The notes beneath the pieces were generated by a model that saw only the letters and a list, made by a program, of their open reading frames with translations, did no database searches and was not told the origin of the DNA. Below, piece by piece: positions 5,730 through 7,597 of a stretch of 7,597 nt of DNA. This DNA is from Candidatus Nitrosopolaris rasttigaisensis (GTDB lineage Archaea; Thermoproteota; Nitrososphaeria; Nitrososphaerales; Nitrososphaeraceae): contig CAKOFP010000101.1 in the NCBI GenBank assembly GCA_933226995.1, forward strand, positions 1 to 7,597. The letters run 5' to 3'. The first letter of the stretch is position 1, and each line of letters opens with the position of its first letter. A program made the position numbers and the translations under genes.

Positions 5730-6785
5730 TCAGTCCTTGCTCTCGAGCGACTTCATATCAATCACGAATCGATATCGAACGTCACTGTTTATGACTCGCT
5801 CGTACGCCTCGTTCACTCTTTGAATCGGGATAATCTCGATGTCGCAACCGATGTTATTCTTACTGCAGAAATCAAGCATTTCTTGAGTCTCACGTATTCC
5901 ACCGATCGTAGAGCCTGCAAGACTTCGACGAGCATTAATGAGCGAAGCGGCGCCAATCGGCGTTTCTTTCTCAGGAATCCCGACCACGACCATGGTCCCA
6001 TCTAATGCGAGTAGATTCAAGTACTTGTCCCAATCTATCTCGACTGCTAATGTGTTAATGATAAGATCAAAATACCCTTTGAGCTTCTCGTAAGTCTCAG
6101 GATCGGATGTAGCATAGAATTTATCTGCTCCCATCTTCTTGCCATCTTCCTGTTTTCTAAGCGAGTGACTGATCACTGTGACTTCCGCTCCAAGTGCATG
6201 AGCGATTTTTACTCCCATGTGTCCCAGGCCTCCTAGACCGATAATACCGACTTTCTTTCCAGGACCAGCTTTCCAATGCATAAGAGGCGAATAGAGTGTG
6301 ATACCGGCGCAGAGTAGTGGTGCTGCACGATTCATTGGAATATTCTCAGGGATTCGAAGCACATAATTTTCATCGACCACGATTTTATTCGAATATCCTC
6401 CTTGAGTGCTATTCTTTCCGTCTCTTTCGACTGCGTTGTAAGTCAAAGTCGGTCCCTCCGCACAATACTGCTCAAGCCCATTAAGACAAGGACCGCATTT
6501 GCGGCAAGAATCAACAAAGCAACCGACAGCCACTCTGTCACCCATTTTATAACGAGTCACTTTCGCGCCAATTCCCGTGACAACGCCGGCAATCTCATGT
6601 CCTGGAACCATCGGAAATGTCGATGCTCCCCACTCATTTCGCACTTGGTGGATGTCCGAGTGGCAGATCCCACAGTACTGGATGTCAATGGCGACATCAT
6701 GATCGCGAGGCTCACGTCTCTCAAAAGAGTACAGACCAAGCGGCGCATCGGCTTGGAGGGCTGCATATCCCCTTACATGAATCAT
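5730..6785 (-). CDS. Zinc-dependent NAD(P) alcohol dehydrogenase, cinnamyl-alcohol-dehydrogenase type
   Basis: The 351-residue product is a full-length medium-chain dehydrogenase of the cinnamyl alcohol dehydrogenase/YahK group, which interconverts aldehydes and primary alcohols. Catalytic zinc ligands are C41 in CGICHSD, H63 with E64 in GHE, and C159 in LLCAG. Structural zinc ligands are C94, C97, C100 and C108. The Rossmann motif is GLGGLG (183-188). After the second strand comes VISHSLRKQE, with no acidic residue at the ribose position, which in this family favours NADP(H). The enzyme is cytoplasmic and the substrate is not readable. The gene is clearly richer in G+C than its surroundings (33 of 60 bases in 6601-6660, against 24 of 60 in 3541-3600 within the flavoprotein gene), suggesting acquisition from a bacterium. 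The start has a TATA box about 27 bases upstream. A broken regulator lies just upstream on the same strand. Confidence 0.95.
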   Translation of the reverse strand: MIHVRGYAALQADAPLGLYSFERREPRDHDVAIDIQYCGICHSDIHQVRNEWGASTFPMVPGHEIAGVVTGIGAKVTRYKMGDRVAVGCFVDSCRKCGPCLNGLEQYCAEGPTLTYNAVERDGKNSTQGGYSNKIVVDENYVLRIPENIPMNRAAPLLCAGITLYSPLMHWKAGPGKKVGIIGLGGLGHMGVKIAHALGAEVTVISHSLRKQEDGKKMGADKFYATSDPETYEKLKGYFDLIINTLAVEIDWDKYLNLLALDGTMVVVGIPEKETPIGAASLINARRSLAGSTIGGIRETQEMLDFCSKNNIGCDIEIIPIQRVNEAYERVINSDVRYRFVIDMKSLESKD

Positions 6786-6805
6786 CTTCGTCTAGTCCCT
6801 TGGGC

Positions 6806-6817
6806 CCTTTTAAAAAC
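6806..6817 (-). promoter_or_regulatory. Candidate TATA box for the alcohol dehydrogenase
   Basis: The minus strand reads CGTTTTTAAAAG, centred about 27 bases before the ATG at 6783-6785, giving a leaderless or near-leaderless mRNA. The adjacent GGGCCC at 6802-6807 is a GC-rich palindrome between the box and the start. Confidence 0.5.
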
Positions 6818-6899
6818 GTAAGCTATCTGTCCTCGCTATCATGGCGCTTCGAAGGCGGCCGATGTCGAGGCTGTCTTTGTAGCCATGGAATTTATTTTT

Positions 6900-7289
6900 C
6901 TAGCGGGGACGGACGCTCCTAAATAGTAATCCTCTGATCTGTTGATTATCTATTAGGATTTCAATCGTTTCATTGCGTTCTTTTTGTGGAAGCTCAATCC
7001 AAATAGCATTAATCGCCTTAAGCTGCCAGTAGTCTCTGATACCCGATTCGATTAGCTGCCGAGCCTCGTTTATCACTTCTCCAAAGGAAGTAAGACCGTA
7101 CTTTCCATGGATTTTTTCTACTAGGCCAGACTATCTCAAACTAGAGATTGCTGAATTATATTGCTTAGGCGTAAGTCCTAGGCTATTGATAATACTTTTC
7201 CTGTCCCCTCCTTTAGCAGCGATCAAGTCAAAGACCAGTAAAGATTTCCCACTAGATAATGCATTTATGACTTGTATTGCAGAGACCAT
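6900..7289 (-). pseudogene. Winged-helix regulator interrupted by an in-frame TAG
   Basis: One frame runs from ATG at 7287-7289 to TAG at 6900-6902 (129 codons) with a single TAG at 7131-7133, codon 53. Before it comes LLVFDLIAAKGGDRKSIINS and LGLTPKQYNSAISSLR; after it SGLVEKIHGKYGLTSFGEVI, EARQLIESGIRDYWQLKAIN and a helical C-terminus (LPQKERNETIEILIDNQQIR). This matches, from memory, a common Nitrososphaeria family of winged-helix regulators with the pattern LT-x-KQYY-S-x-M-x-L-x-x-x-GL and LTSFG. The stop falls just before SGLV, between the recognition helix and the wing, where the family has an ordinary residue (Lys, Glu or Gln would each be one change from TAG). Both halves keep good family sequence, so the lesion looks recent. 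A TATA box precedes it. It lies 114 bases upstream of the dehydrogenase start. Confidence 0.8.
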
Positions 7290-7597
7290 TCTTCTAAGAA
7301 TAAATCGTAATATGTTGGGACAAATTCGTATATAAAAGCGATAGATCTAAATGGCCAAAACACGGCGCATAAGATCATGTAGACGGTGGTACACGAATTG
7401 GAGCTCATCGCTGATCTGAAACCGTTCTGGAGTATCACTATCACATCACGCATAATTATATCGGCGGCAATCTCTTTCTTTCCAAGGTAACCAGCTTAAC
7501 GATTTCCTAGCCAGCCATTTAACGTATTCCATGCTTCAGAGTATCCCAATCTGTACAGAGTACAATCAGCGTGGCAGAAGTCGTTATATGATTTATG
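7265..7597 (-). pseudogene. Doubtful broken reading frame running off the right edge
   Basis: A minus-strand frame is open from the window edge to TAA at 7496-7498, then again to TAA at 7265-7267. The downstream part contains EIAADIIMRDVIVILQNGFR and SAMSSNS, a hydrophobic piece (TTVYMILCAVFWPF) and the ending YYDLFLEEWSLQYKS. An ATG at 7453 would give 62 residues. The upstream part reads FCHADCTLYRLGYSEAWNTL. It may be a membrane-associated protein gene broken by TAA. Against it, its 3' end overlaps the regulator start by 25 bases and covers the regulator TATA box, and no family is recognised. Chance remains possible. Confidence 0.28.
7326..7340 (-). promoter_or_regulatory. Candidate TATA box for the interrupted regulator
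   Basis: The minus strand reads CGCTTTTATATACGA, a near-ideal archaeal TATA box, about 44 bases before the ATG at 7289. Transcription would start near 7307 with a leader of about 18 bases. Confidence 0.5.

Noticed and set aside
5820..6005. Plus-strand ORF of 61 codons, plus minus-strand alternative frames at 5813-6001 and 6557-6766
   Set aside because: All lie within the dehydrogenase coding region in other frames and have no independent start signals or recognisable sequence.
6402..6821. Plus-strand ORF of 139 codons and another at 6617-6922, inside and beyond the dehydrogenase gene
   Set aside because: They are antisense to a full-length zinc alcohol dehydrogenase with all its motifs. Long antisense frames are expected in this GC-richer gene, and their translations show no domain character.

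Overview
The window is AT-rich and reads as an archaeal chromosome, most likely ammonia-oxidising Nitrososphaerota (Thaumarchaeota) of the Nitrososphaera/Nitrosocosmicus type. This rests on recall of family resemblance, not a search. The clues are archaeal TATA boxes about 23-32 bases before several start codons (leaderless or very short-leader transcripts), small winged-helix regulators typical of that group, short exported proteins (one with a polyasparagine tract), an F420/FMN split-barrel protein, and the remnant of a thaumarchaeal-style tyrosine recombinase. No tRNA, rRNA, CRISPR array or intact mobile element was seen.

Layout, left to right. The 3' end of a class III nucleotide cyclase gene (1-192, +) is followed by a decayed tyrosine recombinase (326-846, +). 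A minus-strand series follows: an exported polyasparagine protein (1017-1406), a winged-helix regulator (1760-2026), a membrane-protein reading frame broken by TGA (2069-2464), a frameshifted gene of unknown family (2691-3176), a pyridoxamine-phosphate-oxidase-like flavoprotein (3240-3683) and an exported beta-rich protein (3902-4345). Next come two small cysteine-rich proteins, a 57-residue one on the minus strand (4506-4679) and a roughly 75-residue one on the plus strand (4839-5066). They are divergent across a very AT-rich gap.

The right third is on the minus strand: a gene broken by a 4-base tandem duplication (5309-5592), an intact and unusually GC-rich zinc alcohol dehydrogenase (5730-6785), a winged-helix regulator stopped by an in-frame TAG (6900-7289), and a doubtful broken frame that runs off the window (7265-7597).

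The overall picture is an accessory region in decay. Intact single-gene transcription units, most with their own TATA box, alternate with up to six broken reading frames. The lesions differ in kind: two short tandem duplications, in-frame stops and homopolymer slips. I see no multi-gene operon. The best candidate for something undescribed is the divergent pair of small zinc-finger-like proteins. The clearest individual results are the amber-interrupted regulator and the recombinase inactivated by a 7-base duplication.
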